Assembly (NCBI RefSeq): GCF_011064845.1 | Contig: NZ_CP049015.1 | Location: 1,612,001-1,676,000, forward strand | From: Citrobacter freundii ATCC 8090 = MTCC 1658 = NBRC 12681 | GTDB taxonomy: Bacteria; Pseudomonadota; Gammaproteobacteria; Enterobacterales; Enterobacteriaceae | Reading direction: 5' to 3' | Length of the DNA stretch: 64,000 bases | Shown: one piece after another, positions 1-10,664 of the stretch | How positions within the stretch are numbered: position 1 is the first letter of the stretch | How the letters are laid out: each line of letters begins with the position of its first letter | The notes under the pieces: generated by a model | Seen by the model: the letters and a program-made list of their open reading frames with translations, nothing else | Told to the model about the DNA's origin: nothing | The model's database searches: none | Position numbers and translations under genes: made by a program

Positions 1-897
1 TTTCCCCGCACCGTTGGGGCCGACGATTTGCCAGTGTTCCCCCGGATTTACCCGCCAGCTCAGATGATGCAGGATAGGGCGATCGTTATACGAGACAGTG
101 CCATCTTTAAGCACAATGCGCGGCTCGTTATCTGACAATGTGTGGCGTACTGAAGGCTCATCCGGCTCGGGTAACTGGATGCCTTCCAGCCGCTCGCTAT
201 GGGCAAGCTGAGCGATTAATGCTTGTTGCAGAAGGTCGATTTTTGCGCCGGTTTCCGTCAGTGTGCAATCGGCAAGCACGCCGGCAAACTGCACGAATTC
301 GGGAATTTCATCAAAGCGATTAAGCACCAGTACCAGCGTTAAACCGGCCTGGTGCAGCTCATCGAGCAGTTCTGCTAACTGGCGGCGGGACGCGACGTCC
401 AGCCCGTCAAAGGGTTCATCAAGGATCAGCAAATCTGGCGTGGACATTAATGCCTGGCAGAGCAGAGTTTTGCGTGTTTCACCGGTGGAAAGGTATTTGA
501 AACGCCTGTTGAGTAGGGCTGAAATGCCAAACTGCTGCGCCAGCGCAGCGCAGCGGGCGGGATCGTTGACCTCATCCTGAATGATTTCTGCGGTGGTGCG
601 CCCTGTGTCGTCTTCACCGGGACTAAGAAGATCGGTGTTGTTCCGCTGCCACTCGTCGCTGACCAGCTTTTGGAGCTGCTCAAAGGAGAGTCGGGTAATA
701 CGTGTGAACTGGCAGCGGCGTTCGCCTTTCAGGAGCGGCAACTCGCCCGCCAGCGCGCGGGCCAGCGCAGATTTCCCGCTACCATTAGAGCCAACAAACG
801 CCCAGCTATCACCCGCGTTTAACGTCAACGCATCTAACTGGAGCGTTTTTGTGTCGCTAAGACGAAACATGCCTTGCGAAATTTGCAACGATGACAT
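1..897 (-). CDS. modF: ModF, molybdate-associated double ABC ATPase (3' end cut off by window)
   Basis: Reading leftwards from the ATG at 895-897, the protein starts MSSLQISQGMFRLSDTK and matches remembered E. coli ModF. It is a soluble protein with two fused ATP-binding cassettes, encoded upstream of modE; its precise role in molybdate metabolism is unsettled. The first cassette is complete: Walker A (GSNGSGKSAL), a signature region (LSTGETRKTLL) and Walker B (LLILDEPFDGLD). The window edge falls just inside the Walker A of the second cassette (VGPNGAGK), so roughly the last third is missing. modE lies 67 bp upstream on the same strand, which suggests a modEF transcript. Identity is secure; the C-terminal half cannot be assessed. 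Confidence 0.95.
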   Translation of the reverse strand, partial: MSSLQISQGMFRLSDTKTLQLDALTLNAGDSWAFVGSNGSGKSALARALAGELPLLKGERRCQFTRITRLSFEQLQKLVSDEWQRNNTDLLSPGEDDTGRTTAEIIQDEVNDPARCAALAQQFGISALLNRRFKYLSTGETRKTLLCQALMSTPDLLILDEPFDGLDVASRRQLAELLDELHQAGLTLVLVLNRFDEIPEFVQFAGVLADCTLTETGAKIDLLQQALIAQLAHSERLEGIQLPEPDEPSVRHTLSDNEPRIVLKDGTVSYNDRPILHHLSWRVNPGEHWQIVGPNGAGK

Positions 898-964
898 TTT
901 GTATCCCATTATTTGCAGCGATGAATAACAGGGATACGTGTTCTTCAGGCTGATGTCAATTAAC

Positions 965-1753
965 TCAGCACAGTGTGGCAATAATCACTCTGTCCGCATT
1001 AAAATATGCTGTGACGTTAGCGCCTTCAGTTAATGTGTGGGTCTGAACTATCGGCAACGTCGCGCAGAGCGTCTGGCCGTCTGGCAACGTCATCAGCACT
1101 TCACACTGTTCCGCACCGCGTTCAATATGGCTAATCGTGCCCTGCAACTGGTTATCGGCAGCCTGAGCGATGGCGTCGTCCTGAGTGATTCCCACCCACG
1201 GCGCTTTCAGCAGAATCAGTACTTCTTTGCCTTCCTCAAGACCCAGACGCTCGCCGCTTTGCGCAGTGATTGCCACTTTCAGGCGCGTTTCGCCATCGGC
1301 CAGCAGGACGTCAACATGCTGCTGGACCTGATCGTGGTCGCGAGCGGTAATAGTGCCAAACCACTGGTTACGGGCGCTGGTTTGCAGTGAAAAACGCGAG
1401 ATAGCTGCCAGCAGGCTGTTGAGCGGTAGCGCATCGTCATCGCTCAAAACATCAAAAGCTTTTTGTTGGATTTGCGCCAGTAAATCATATAACTGGATTA
1501 AACGTTGGCCATAGCGCGTTAACACCGCGCCACCGCCGCCTTTACCGCCTGTGGCACGTTCAACCAGCGTCTGCTCGCTGAGTTGGTTCATTTCGTTAAT
1601 CGCATCCCAGGCGCTTTTGTAGCTGATACCTGCATCCTTAGCACCCTGACTGATGGAACCGGAAAGCGCAATGTGCTTAAGCAGAGAAATGCGACGGGGA
1701 TCAGCAAACAGTTTTTGCTGAAGTTTCAGCGTAAGAAGGATTTCGGCCTGCAT
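965..1753 (-). CDS. modE: ModE, molybdate-responsive transcriptional regulator
   Basis: The 262-residue product matches E. coli ModE in length and almost throughout in sequence. The N-terminal part holds a winged helix-turn-helix of the LysR-like ModE type (SGSISQGAKDAGISYKSAW, about residues 31-49). The C-terminal half carries two molybdate-binding Mop-like segments (about 125-262, including SRFSLQTSARNQWFGTI). ModE bound to molybdate represses modABC and activates moaABCDE; candidate sites for both are present here. A GTG lies one codon upstream, but the ATG at 1753 gives the usual MQAEILLTLK start and length. It is divergent from acrZ and upstream of modF. Confidence 0.97.
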   Translation of the reverse strand: MQAEILLTLKLQQKLFADPRRISLLKHIALSGSISQGAKDAGISYKSAWDAINEMNQLSEQTLVERATGGKGGGGAVLTRYGQRLIQLYDLLAQIQQKAFDVLSDDDALPLNSLLAAISRFSLQTSARNQWFGTITARDHDQVQQHVDVLLADGETRLKVAITAQSGERLGLEEGKEVLILLKAPWVGITQDDAIAQAADNQLQGTISHIERGAEQCEVLMTLPDGQTLCATLPIVQTHTLTEGANVTAYFNADRVIIATLC

Positions 1754-1863
1754 CACAAGCTCCTGGCAAAAAAAGGGTATTGTGACGGAAAACCGTGCCT
1801 GAGCAAAGCCGACCGCACAAAAGGGGAGTGCTTTTCTGCGTTATGTGGTTAGAATACAACTAA

Positions 1864-2034
<171 letters not shown>

Positions 2035-2040
2035 TTCCCC

Positions 2041-2073
2041 AAACGCCCGCTCAGTCGGGCGTTTATATTTTTT
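2041..2073 (+). terminator. Rho-independent terminator after acrZ
   Basis: AAACGCCCG (2041-2049) pairs perfectly with CGGGCGTTT (2056-2064) around a six-base loop and is followed by TATATTTTTT. It starts seven bases after the acrZ stop codon. Confidence 0.9.
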
Positions 2074-2190
2074 GCCTTCCTACTCGTTTTCTCTCGCTAC
2101 AGTTTCTCAAGATCCTACTTTCCCTGCCGATATTTTCTTTGTGTAACCTCTAATTGGTATCAATAACCACTGGGAAAATCCTGGTTTAAT

Positions 2191-2214
2191 CGTTATATTT
2201 GCGCCTACATAACG
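2191..2214 (+). promoter_or_regulatory. ModE operator upstream of modA
   Basis: The inverted hexamers CGTTAT (2191-2196) and ATAACG (2209-2214) are separated by 12 bases, giving the CGTTAT-N12-ATAACG layout of the E. coli modA ModE site. It ends 20 bp before the modA start codon, so bound ModE would overlap the promoter and leader, consistent with molybdate repression. Identification is by resemblance to the known site. Confidence 0.88.
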
Positions 2215-2233
2215 AAACGCAAAGGAGTTACAG

Positions 2234-3007
2234 ATGGCACGTACATGGTTACGCTTGTTTGCAGGGGCAACACTTTCTCTTACTGTTGCCGGACATGCGC
2301 TGGCGGATGAAGGAAAGATTACCGTTTTCGCAGCGGCTTCGCTGACCAACGCGATGCAGGACATTGCAACGCAATATAAAAAAGAGAAGAACGTTGATGT
2401 TGTCTCCTCTTTTGCTTCTTCTTCCACACTGGCGCGTCAGATTGAAGCAGGCGCACCGGCCGATCTGTTTATTTCTGCCGATCAGAAATGGATGGACTAC
2501 GCGGTAGACAAGAAGTCGATTGATAACGCAACGCGTGAAACGCTGTTGGGTAACAGCCTGGTGGTGGTTGCGCCGAAAGCCAGCGCACAGAAAGACTTCA
2601 CCATCGACAGCAAAACCAACTGGACCAGTCTGTTGAACGGTGGGCGCCTGGCTGTTGGCGATCCGGAACATGTTCCGGCAGGCATTTATGCCAAAGAAGC
2701 GCTGCAAAAACTGGGTGCATGGGATACCCTGGCCCCGAAACTGGCTCCTGCTGAAGACGTGCGCGGTGCGCTGGCGCTGGTAGAGCGTAACGAAGCGCCG
2801 CTGGGGATCGTCTATGGTTCTGATGCCGTCGCCAGCAAGGGCGTAAAAGTTGTGGCGACTTTCCCGGAAGATTCGCACAAAAAAGTGGAATACCCTATCG
2901 CGATTGTTGATGGGCACAAAAACGCAACGGTTAGCGCGTTCTATGATTACCTGAAAGGACCGCAGGCTGCTGAAATCTTTAAACGTTATGGATTTACGAC
3001 CAAGTAA
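2234..3007 (+). CDS. modA: ModA, periplasmic molybdate-binding protein
   Basis: The 257-residue protein has a Sec signal peptide (residues 1-24, ending GHALA before DEGK) and then the ModA fold. Conserved ligand-site segments are visible: FAAASLTNAM near residue 35, FASSSTLARQIEAGAPADLFISAD around 60-80, and GIYAKEAL near 155. It captures molybdate or tungstate for the ModBC transporter. The ATG at 2234 follows AAAGGAG. The stop codon overlaps the modB start by one base (TAATG), pointing to translational coupling. A ModE-type operator lies just upstream. Confidence 0.97.
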   Translation: MARTWLRLFAGATLSLTVAGHALADEGKITVFAAASLTNAMQDIATQYKKEKNVDVVSSFASSSTLARQIEAGAPADLFISADQKWMDYAVDKKSIDNATRETLLGNSLVVVAPKASAQKDFTIDSKTNWTSLLNGGRLAVGDPEHVPAGIYAKEALQKLGAWDTLAPKLAPAEDVRGALALVERNEAPLGIVYGSDAVASKGVKVVATFPEDSHKKVEYPIAIVDGHKNATVSAFYDYLKGPQAAEIFKRYGFTTK

Positions 3008-3696
3008 TGATACTGACCGATCCTGAATGGCAGGCCGTTATACTGAGCCTGAAAGTTTCTTCCCTGGCCGTGTTGTTTAGTCTGCCATTTGGGATCTTCT
3101 TTGCCTGGCTACTGGTGCGATGCAAGTTCCCAGGCAAAGCGCTGCTCGACAGCGTACTGCATTTGCCGCTGGTTCTGCCGCCTGTGGTGGTGGGGTATCT
3201 GCTGTTGGTCTCTATGGGACGGCGCGGATTCATTGGCGAATGGCTGTACGACTGGTTTGGCATCACTTTTGCCTTTAGCTGGCGTGGGGCGGTGCTGGCC
3301 GCTGCGGTAATGTCCTTCCCGCTCATGGTGCGGGCTATTCGTTTGGCGCTGGAAGGTGTCGACGTCAAGCTGGAGCAGGCGGCCCGCACACTGGGAGCCG
3401 GACGCTGGCGCGTCTTTATGACCATTACGTTACCGCTGATGCTGCCCGGCATTATTGTTGGTACGGTGCTGGCGTTTGCGCGTTCCCTTGGGGAATTTGG
3501 TGCAACCATTACCTTTGTTTCCAATATTCCTGGTGAAACCCGCACCATTCCTTCGGCGATGTATACCCTGATCCAAACTCCCGGCGGCGAAAGCGCGGCG
3601 GCGAGGTTATGTATCATTTCAATTGTGTTGGCGCTGATTTCGCTGCTGATTTCTGAATGGCTGGCGCGTATTAACCGTGAGCGGACGGGGCGATAA
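3007..3696 (+). CDS. modB: ModB, molybdate ABC transporter permease
   Basis: The 229-residue, strongly hydrophobic protein has about five membrane segments. The cytoplasmic EAA loop that contacts the ATPase is clear ([20 protein letters not shown], about residues 122-141). It forms the dimeric channel for molybdate delivered by ModA. The start overlaps the modA stop by one base and modC begins two bases after the modB stop, so modABC is a tight operon. Length and sequence match E. coli ModB. Confidence 0.97.
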   Translation: MILTDPEWQAVILSLKVSSLAVLFSLPFGIFFAWLLVRCKFPGKALLDSVLHLPLVLPPVVVGYLLLVSMGRRGFIGEWLYDWFGITFAFSWRGAVLAAAVMSFPLMVRAIRLALEGVDVKLEQAARTLGAGRWRVFMTITLPLMLPGIIVGTVLAFARSLGEFGATITFVSNIPGETRTIPSAMYTLIQTPGGESAAARLCIISIVLALISLLISEWLARINRERTGR

Positions 3697-3698
3697 TC

Positions 3699-4757
3699 AT
3701 GCTTGAACTTAATTTCTCCCAGACGCTGGGGACGCATTGTCTGACGCTCAACGAAACGCTGCCAGCGAGCGGCATCACCGCTATTTTTGGCGTTTCCGGT
3801 GCGGGCAAAACCTCACTGATTAACGCCATCAGTGGTCTGACGCAGCCGCAGTCCGGGCGCATCGTGCTCAACGGTCGGGTCTTAAACGACGTCGAGAACG
3901 GTATCTGTTTAACGCCGGAAAAACGCCGGGTGGGCTATGTTTTCCAGGATGCGCGCCTGTTCCCGCACTATAAAGTGCGCGGCAACCTGCGTTACGGAAT
4001 GGCGAAAAGCATGGCCGGACAGTTTGATAAGCTGGTGGCGTTGTTGGGCATTGAACCGCTGCTTGACCGTCTGCCAGGCGGTCTTTCTGGCGGTGAAAAG
4101 CAGCGTGTCGCCATCGGTCGGGCGCTGCTGACCGCGCCTGAGTTATTGCTGCTTGATGAGCCGTTAGCCTCTCTGGATATACCGCGTAAACGCGAACTGC
4201 TGCCTTATCTGCAACGCCTGGCGCGGGAAATTAATATTCCGATGCTGTACGTCAGCCACTCGCTTGATGAGATTTTGCACCTGGCAGATAAAGTGATGGT
4301 GCTGGAAAACGGGCAGGTCAAAGCGTTTGGTTCGTTGGAAGATGTCTGGGGCAGCAGCGTGATGCACCCCTGGCTGCCTAAGGAACAGCAAAGCAGTATT
4401 CTGAAAGTCAGCGTGCTGGAACATCATCCACACTACGCGATGACCGCGCTGGCGCTTGGCGATCAGCATCTGTGGGTCAACAAGCTGGAGCAACCGCTGC
4501 AAACCGCGCTGCGTATTCGTATTCAGGCCTCTGATGTTTCATTGGTACTGCAACCGCCGCAACAGACCAGTATTCGTAATGTTCTCCGGGCAAAAGTCGC
4601 GCAATGCTATGACGACAACGGTCAGGTGGAAGTTCAGCTTGAGGTGGGCGGTAAGACGCTGTGGGCGAAGATCAGCCCATGGGCCAGGGATGAACTGGGT
4701 ATCAAACCTGGCCTGTGGCTGTACGCGCAAATTAAGAGCGTATCGATTACCGCCTGA
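3699..4757 (+). CDS. modC: ModC, molybdate transporter ATPase
   Basis: The 352-residue ATPase has Walker A (GVSGAGKTS, about residues 30-38), signature [15 protein letters not shown] (about 128-142), Walker B (LLLLDEPLA) and the H-loop histidine in YVSHSLDE. The C-terminal 100 residues form the TOBE/Mop-like domain typical of ModC, thought to sense molybdate. It powers ModB. The stop codon directly abuts the stop codon of the convergent ybhA, with no bases between, so no dedicated terminator separates the two genes. Confidence 0.97.
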   Translation: MLELNFSQTLGTHCLTLNETLPASGITAIFGVSGAGKTSLINAISGLTQPQSGRIVLNGRVLNDVENGICLTPEKRRVGYVFQDARLFPHYKVRGNLRYGMAKSMAGQFDKLVALLGIEPLLDRLPGGLSGGEKQRVAIGRALLTAPELLLLDEPLASLDIPRKRELLPYLQRLAREINIPMLYVSHSLDEILHLADKVMVLENGQVKAFGSLEDVWGSSVMHPWLPKEQQSSILKVSVLEHHPHYAMTALALGDQHLWVNKLEQPLQTALRIRIQASDVSLVLQPPQQTSIRNVLRAKVAQCYDDNGQVEVQLEVGGKTLWAKISPWARDELGIKPGLWLYAQIKSVSITA

Positions 4758-5576
4758 TTACAGCAGGTGAGAGTAGATAAATTTCGCGATGCTGTCGGTG
4801 GTGTTATCACCAATCACGATGTTGGCGCGTGCTTTGACCGCGTCATCCGCGTTGCCCATGGCTACGCCGGTGCCTGCGGCTTCCAGCATGCTGATATCGT
4901 TAAAGTTATCGCCAAAGGCAATCACGTTTTCCATTGACCCGCCCTGTGCTTCTATCCACTGGGTCAAGCGTCGTCCTTTACTGTTGCCTTTACGGGCAAT
5001 GTCGACCTGATCGTGCCAGGACCATTCACACTCCAGCCCCAGATGTTGCTCGACATACCGGTCAAACTGCTGCAGTTTCGGAATATCTTCGTCGGTCAGA
5101 GCAAATTTCCAGACGGCGTTAACGTCATGCGCCGCCTGCGCCAGCGAAGGAACCTGGGTGAAGGTCGGGCGCTGTTCCGGCGGCAGCGTTTGTGCCCAGT
5201 TAGCAGTACGCACTACATGCCCGGTAGGGCGCTCATACAGCATGGCCTCATCCACATACATCAGCCCGTGGATCTGATGTTCATCCAGCATTTCGATCAG
5301 CTGTAATGCCTGGTCTACCGGAAGGGGATCGGATTCCAGCACCTTTTTTGCTTGATAATCATACAAATAGGTACCGTTACAGCAAATTGCAGGTGTATCC
5401 AGCGCCAGTGCCTGATAAAAAGGATGAATAGCAACGTGATGGCGACCTGTGACAATGATAAGTTGGTAGCCTGCTTCTCTGGCGCGCGAGAGCGCTTCGA
5501 GAGAGGATGGCAGCAAGGTTTTTTTCGGGGTCAAGAGGGTACCGTCTAAATCCAGGGCAATCACGCGTGCGGTCAT
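4758..5576 (-). CDS. ybhA: YbhA, HAD-superfamily (Cof-type) phosphatase
   Basis: The 272-residue protein is a Cof-type haloacid dehalogenase hydrolase. Motif I is LDLDGTLL (residues 8-15, nucleophile Asp), motif II is IIVTGRHH, and the Mg-binding motif IV is FGDNFNDISML near residue 220. The cap sits between motifs II and III. E. coli YbhA dephosphorylates pyridoxal phosphate and some sugar phosphates in vitro; physiological substrate is uncertain. It is convergent with modC and divergent from pgl. Confidence 0.95.
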   Translation of the reverse strand: MTARVIALDLDGTLLTPKKTLLPSSLEALSRAREAGYQLIIVTGRHHVAIHPFYQALALDTPAICCNGTYLYDYQAKKVLESDPLPVDQALQLIEMLDEHQIHGLMYVDEAMLYERPTGHVVRTANWAQTLPPEQRPTFTQVPSLAQAAHDVNAVWKFALTDEDIPKLQQFDRYVEQHLGLECEWSWHDQVDIARKGNSKGRRLTQWIEAQGGSMENVIAFGDNFNDISMLEAAGTGVAMGNADDAVKARANIVIGDNTTDSIAKFIYSHLL

Positions 5577-5663
5577 AGGTTTATCCAGATTAAGGTTGAG
5601 AATTATGTCTGTTGGAATGGTACACCGAGATGGGAGCCGGACAAAATTCTGAGCCTTAATTAA

Positions 5664-6737
<1,074 letters not shown>

Positions 6738-6757
6738 AACGTCAGGTGTTACAAACG

Positions 6758-6790
6758 ATCCGCAATCTTGTGAAGATTGCGGATTTTTTT
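6758..6790 (+). terminator. Rho-independent terminator after pgl
   Basis: ATCCGCAATCTT (6758-6769) pairs perfectly with AAGATTGCGGAT (6773-6784) around a three-base loop, followed by seven T's. It lies between convergent pgl and ybhD. Confidence 0.92.
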
Positions 6791-6794
6791 ATAT

Positions 6795-7745
6795 TCATTC
6801 AACAAGCGGTAGATTTTCATGACGTTCAGCAACGGATGTCCAAAGACAGTCTTTGTCATCTGCCCATAAATTAAGCAGAAGAGAGAAGAAACGTTCAGCG
6901 GGAGGTGAGAGAATAGCGTCTTTACGCCGAATAACTCCCAGCGTGCGTCTAATAACAGGCTCAACCAGTGGGATACTTGTCAGGGTGGGATGCGGCGTTT
7001 GCGGCATTGCTAACACTGGTAACGCGGAAACGCCCAATCCAGCTTCAACCAGACCCAGCGAAGTGGACAGATGACGAACCTCGTAAAACCAGTTCAACTT
7101 CCACGGTTTATCGGCCAAATGTTGTTCAATCAATAATCGGTTACCGCTTGAGGAGCGAACGCCTATCAATTTGTAATTCAGCAATTCCTGCCACTCCACC
7201 AACTGTTTATTGGCGAGTGGATGATCGCGCCGACAGGCCAGAACAAACGGTTCATTAACCAGTGGAGTGAACTCGATAGAGGAATTTGTGATGTTGTTCA
7301 TATTTATTCCAAAATCAGCCTCATTGCAAAGTACGGATTCCATACAATTATTCGTACCTTGTTCAATAATTCGCACTTTGATATTGGGATACCGCTCATT
7401 AAATTTTCCTATTGCCAACGGCAAGAAATAGAAAACTGCGGTAGGAATACAGGATAATGTCACTATGCCATGATGATGAACATTCACATCGCTAATATTA
7501 AAAATAGTTTCATCTAATGCCCTGATTAATTCTCTGGCTTCAGGTAAAAGCATTTTTCCCGCTTTTGTTAATGTGACTTTGCGAGTTGTTCTTTCAAAGA
7601 GTTGAGTGTGTAAATACTCTTCCATCTTTTTAATCCTGCGTGTTAATGCAGGTTGCGTAATATTAAGTAACTTGGCGGCATTGTTAAAAGAATCGGACTC
7701 TGCCAGTGTGACAAACGCCTTCATGCTTGATAATTCGTGTTTCAT
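6795..7745 (-). CDS. ybhD: YbhD, LysR-family transcriptional regulator
   Basis: The 316-residue protein has an N-terminal LysR winged helix (NAAKLLNITQPALTRRIKKME, about residues 22-42) and a C-terminal periplasmic-binding-like effector domain (about 90-300). It corresponds to E. coli YbhD, whose effector is not known. It is transcribed away from ybhHIJ across a 178-bp gap, the classical LysR arrangement, so it probably activates that operon and represses itself when a carboxylate inducer is present. That role is inference from position. Its 5' half is noticeably AT-richer than neighbouring genes. Confidence 0.9.
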   Translation of the reverse strand: MKHELSSMKAFVTLAESDSFNNAAKLLNITQPALTRRIKKMEEYLHTQLFERTTRKVTLTKAGKMLLPEARELIRALDETIFNISDVNVHHHGIVTLSCIPTAVFYFLPLAIGKFNERYPNIKVRIIEQGTNNCMESVLCNEADFGINMNNITNSSIEFTPLVNEPFVLACRRDHPLANKQLVEWQELLNYKLIGVRSSSGNRLLIEQHLADKPWKLNWFYEVRHLSTSLGLVEAGLGVSALPVLAMPQTPHPTLTSIPLVEPVIRRTLGVIRRKDAILSPPAERFFSLLLNLWADDKDCLWTSVAERHENLPLVE

Positions 7746-7840
7746 TCTGACTCCGGACTAAATCGGGGAAGCCCCTGTCTAAGATGAAAGTGTTCAGTGT
7801 ATCTGCAATTCATAACTTTTAATTAATAAAAATAAATCAC

Positions 7841-7879
7841 TAATCACGAAAATGAAGTCATTAGTCACCCTAATCATGA
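7841..7879 (+). promoter_or_regulatory. Candidate YbhD-binding direct repeats between ybhD and ybhH
   Basis: TAATCACGA (7841-7849) and TAATCATGA (7871-7879) are near-identical and start exactly 30 bp apart, about three helical turns. They sit in the AT-rich gap between the divergent genes, upstream of ybhH. A regulatory function is inferred only from position and spacing. Confidence 0.35.
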
Positions 7880-7923
7880 CATGCAACCATGTACATAGTG
7901 AAAATAATATCGAGAGCATAATC

Positions 7924-8976
7924 ATGAAAAAAATACCTTGCGTTATGATGCGCGGAGGAACTTCAAGGGGCGCATTTTTATTAGCACAAGATCTACCACA
8001 AGAAGAAAAACTGCGTGATGAAGTATTGATTAAAATTATGGGTTCTGGCAATGCGCTGGAAATAGACGGCATTGGTGGTGGCAATCCGTTAACCAGCAAA
8101 GTAGCGATCATTAGTCGTTCAAACGACCCGAAAGCTGATATCGATTATTTATTTGCTCAGGTATTGGTGCATGAGCAACGGGTCGATACCACGCCGAACT
8201 GCGGCAATATGCTTTCCGCCGTTGGCGCGTTTGCTATCGAAAAGGGATTAATTAATGCCGCAACGCCGACCACCCGCGTTCGTATTCGCAATGTAAACAC
8301 CAACACGTTTATCGAAGCTGATATACAGACACCAAACGGCGTTGTTGAGTATGAAGGAACAGCAAGAATTGACGGTGTCCCGGGAACATCGGCCCCGATT
8401 GCATTGACATTCCTGAATGCCGCAGGTTCTAAAACCGGGCATATTTTTCCAACGGGCCAACACATCGATTATATCAACACCGTTCCCGTGACCTGTATGG
8501 ATATGGCGACACCTGTCGTAATTATTCCTGCCGAATACCTGGGGAAAACGGGTTATGAATCCGCGCAAGATTTAGATGCAGACCGCGAATTATTGGCGCG
8601 CATCGAGTCTATTCGTTTACAGGCCGGTGAAGCTATGGGCCTGGGAAATGTCAGTAATAAGGTTATCCCTAAACCTATTCTCATCTCGGCACCTCAGCAC
8701 GATGGCGCAATTAATGTTCGCTATTTTATGCCGCATTCTTGCCATAAAGCACTGGCAATTACCGGGGCGATAGCGATCGCCAGCAGTTGCGCCATTAACG
8801 GTACCGTTACGCGTCAGGTAACGGCAGGCGCGCATTACGGGAATATCACTATCGAACATCCAGGCGGCGCTCTTGATATTTATTTAACCAATGAAGGGGA
8901 TGAGCCTGAAACTATCAGAGCTTCGGTTATTCGCACCGCCAGAAAAATATTCGCCGGTGATGTTTATCTTCCCTGA
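7924..8976 (+). CDS. ybhH: YbhH, PrpF/GalD-like isomerase (DUF453)
   Basis: The 350-residue protein belongs to the PrpF family (two diaminopimelate-epimerase-like halves), related to aconitate isomerases and 4-oxalomesaconate tautomerase. Family signatures are MMRGGTSRGAFL near the N-terminus, GGNPLTSKVAII, and VDTTPNCGNMLS containing the conserved Cys-Gly-Asn of half one. No substrate is established for E. coli YbhH. The ATG at 7924 gives the E. coli length and MKKIPCVMMRGG start; the frame is open further upstream but lacks support. It is first in ybhHIJ with a DASS transporter and an aconitase-like enzyme, so a tri- or dicarboxylate substrate is likely. Confidence 0.9.
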   Translation: MKKIPCVMMRGGTSRGAFLLAQDLPQEEKLRDEVLIKIMGSGNALEIDGIGGGNPLTSKVAIISRSNDPKADIDYLFAQVLVHEQRVDTTPNCGNMLSAVGAFAIEKGLINAATPTTRVRIRNVNTNTFIEADIQTPNGVVEYEGTARIDGVPGTSAPIALTFLNAAGSKTGHIFPTGQHIDYINTVPVTCMDMATPVVIIPAEYLGKTGYESAQDLDADRELLARIESIRLQAGEAMGLGNVSNKVIPKPILISAPQHDGAINVRYFMPHSCHKALAITGAIAIASSCAINGTVTRQVTAGAHYGNITIEHPGGALDIYLTNEGDEPETIRASVIRTARKIFAGDVYLP

Positions 8977-9058
8977 CAGCATTGGCCACATGTTGCTGTG
9001 ATTATGGAAAATCGAAAAACATTCTGTATTGCTTGTACAGATTATTCAGGACCCCAAA

Positions 9059-10492
9059 ATGAACGTTAAATCATTATGGAAGCTAATATTAATATTGGCC
9101 ATCCCTTGCATTATAGGACTTATGCCAGCACCGGCAGGATTAAGTGAACTGGCCTGGGTGCTATTTGGTATTTATCTCGCAGCCATTGTCGGGCTGGTGA
9201 TCAAACCGTTTCCTGAACCGGTGGTATTATTGATTGCTGTTGCCGCTTCAATGGTGGTTGTCGGAAATTTAGGCAGCGGCGTACTTAAAACCAGCAGCGT
9301 GCTGAGTGGCTATGCTTCCGGTACGACATGGCTGGTGTTCTCTGCGTTTACTTTAAGCGCTGATTTTGTGACGACGGGACTGGGCAAGCGAATTGCCTAT
9401 ATTCTGATTGGTAAAATAGGTAACACCACGCTTGGCCTGGGCTACGTGACCGTATTTCTTGACCTGGTATTAGCCCCGGCAACACCGTCAAATACGGCGC
9501 GTGCGGGAGGCATTGTCTTGCCCATCATCAATAGCGTGGCGGTGGCGTTAGGCTCTGAGCCGGACAAGAGCCCCCGACGCGTCGGCCACTACCTGATGAT
9601 GACGGTGTATATGGTCACTAAAACGACCAGCTATATGTTTTTTACTGCGATGGCAGGAAACATTCTGGCATTGAAGATGATCAACGATATCTGTCATTTA
9701 CAACTAAGCTGGGGAGGATGGGCTCTTGCAGCAGCTGTGCCTGGACTGGTTATGCTGTTGGTAACGCCTTTAGTCATCTATTTTATGTATCCACCTGAAA
9801 TTAAAAAGGTTGATAACAAAACTATCGCCAAAGCCGGGCTTCAGGATTTAGGGCCAATGAAAGGGCGCGAAAAAATGCTGCTGGGCATTTTCGTCCTCGC
9901 GCTATTAGGATGGATCTTTAGTAAAACTCTCGGCGTTGATGAATCAACGGTTGCCATTGTAGTAATGGGTACGATGCTTTTGTTTGGCGTAGTCACCTGG
10001 GATGATGTGGTTAAAAATAAGGGCGGCTGGAATACCTTAATCTGGTACGGCGGTATTATCGGTTTGAGTTCGCTGTTATCGAAAGTGAAATTCTTCGATT
10101 GGTTAGCCGAACTTTTCAAGAATAACCTCGACTTTGGTAACCACGGCAACGTTGCGTTCTTTGTTATTCTCTTTTTGAGCATTATTGTTCGTTATTTCTT
10201 TGCCTCTGGCAGCGCCTATATTGTGGCAATGATGCCGGTATTTGCCATGCTGGCGAACGTTTCTGGTGCACCACTGATGTTAACTGCATTGGCATTACTC
10301 TTTTCTAACTCTTACGGCGGCATGGTTACCCATTATGGCGGCGCCGCGGGACCGGTTATTTTTGGCGTTGGATATAACGACATCAAATCGTGGTGGCTGG
10401 TTGGCGCAATGCTGACGTTCTTGACGTTCCTCGTCCATATTACGCTGGGTCTTTGGTGGTGGAATATGTTGATTGGCTGGAACATGCTCTAA
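9059..10492 (+). CDS. ybhI: YbhI, DASS/CitT-family di- or tricarboxylate transporter
   Basis: The 477-residue polytopic membrane protein has about 12 hydrophobic segments and belongs to the divalent anion:Na+ symporter (SLC13/CitT) family. The helical-hairpin substrate motifs are visible: SGTTWLVFSAFTLS near residue 95, APATPSNTARAGGIVLPI near 145, and NSYGGMVTHYGGAAGPV near 425. It matches E. coli YbhI in length and sequence. Anaerobic or aerobic carboxylate exchange is the family role; the ligand is unknown. The ATG at 9059 gives the conserved MNVKSLWKL start. An ERIC repeat begins two bases after the stop. Confidence 0.92.
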   Translation: MNVKSLWKLILILAIPCIIGLMPAPAGLSELAWVLFGIYLAAIVGLVIKPFPEPVVLLIAVAASMVVVGNLGSGVLKTSSVLSGYASGTTWLVFSAFTLSADFVTTGLGKRIAYILIGKIGNTTLGLGYVTVFLDLVLAPATPSNTARAGGIVLPIINSVAVALGSEPDKSPRRVGHYLMMTVYMVTKTTSYMFFTAMAGNILALKMINDICHLQLSWGGWALAAAVPGLVMLLVTPLVIYFMYPPEIKKVDNKTIAKAGLQDLGPMKGREKMLLGIFVLALLGWIFSKTLGVDESTVAIVVMGTMLLFGVVTWDDVVKNKGGWNTLIWYGGIIGLSSLLSKVKFFDWLAELFKNNLDFGNHGNVAFFVILFLSIIVRYFFASGSAYIVAMMPVFAMLANVSGAPLMLTALALLFSNSYGGMVTHYGGAAGPVIFGVGYNDIKSWWLVGAMLTFLTFLVHITLGLWWWNMLIGWNML

Positions 10493-10493
10493 C

Positions 10494-10620
10494 TATACCC
10501 GTCATACTTCAAGTTGCATGTGCGTTGGCTGCGCTCGCTCACCCCAGTCACTTACTGGAGTAAGCTCTTGGGGATTCGCTCCCTTGCCGCCTTCCTGCAA
10601 CTCGAATTATTTAGGGTATA
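10494..10620. repeat. ERIC element (127 bp)
   Basis: A 127-bp imperfect palindrome begins TATACCCGTCATACTTCAAG and ends ATTATTTAGGGTATA. Its core contains the two segments used as ERIC landmarks: CGCTCACCCCAGTCACTTAC and GTAAGCTCTTGGGGATTC. It lies inside the presumed ybhI-ybhJ transcript, so its folded RNA could influence ybhJ expression or message stability. Confidence 0.93.
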
Positions 10621-10642
10621 AATTACATCGTTCATTGGTTGT

Positions 10643-10664
10643 CTGTGCTCTGGTTGGAGCACAG
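10643..10664 (+). promoter_or_regulatory. Leader hairpin just upstream of ybhJ ribosome site
   Basis: CTGTGCTC (10643-10650) pairs perfectly with GAGCACAG (10657-10664) around a six-base loop. The ybhJ Shine-Dalgarno GGAG (10671-10674) starts seven bases later. With no T tract it is not a terminator; an effect on translation or RNA stability is speculative. Confidence 0.5.

Noticed and set aside
1..928. Plus-strand ORFs at 138, 263 and 581
   Set aside because: They are antisense to modF, whose protein is clearly recognisable on the minus strand; their translations resemble no family.
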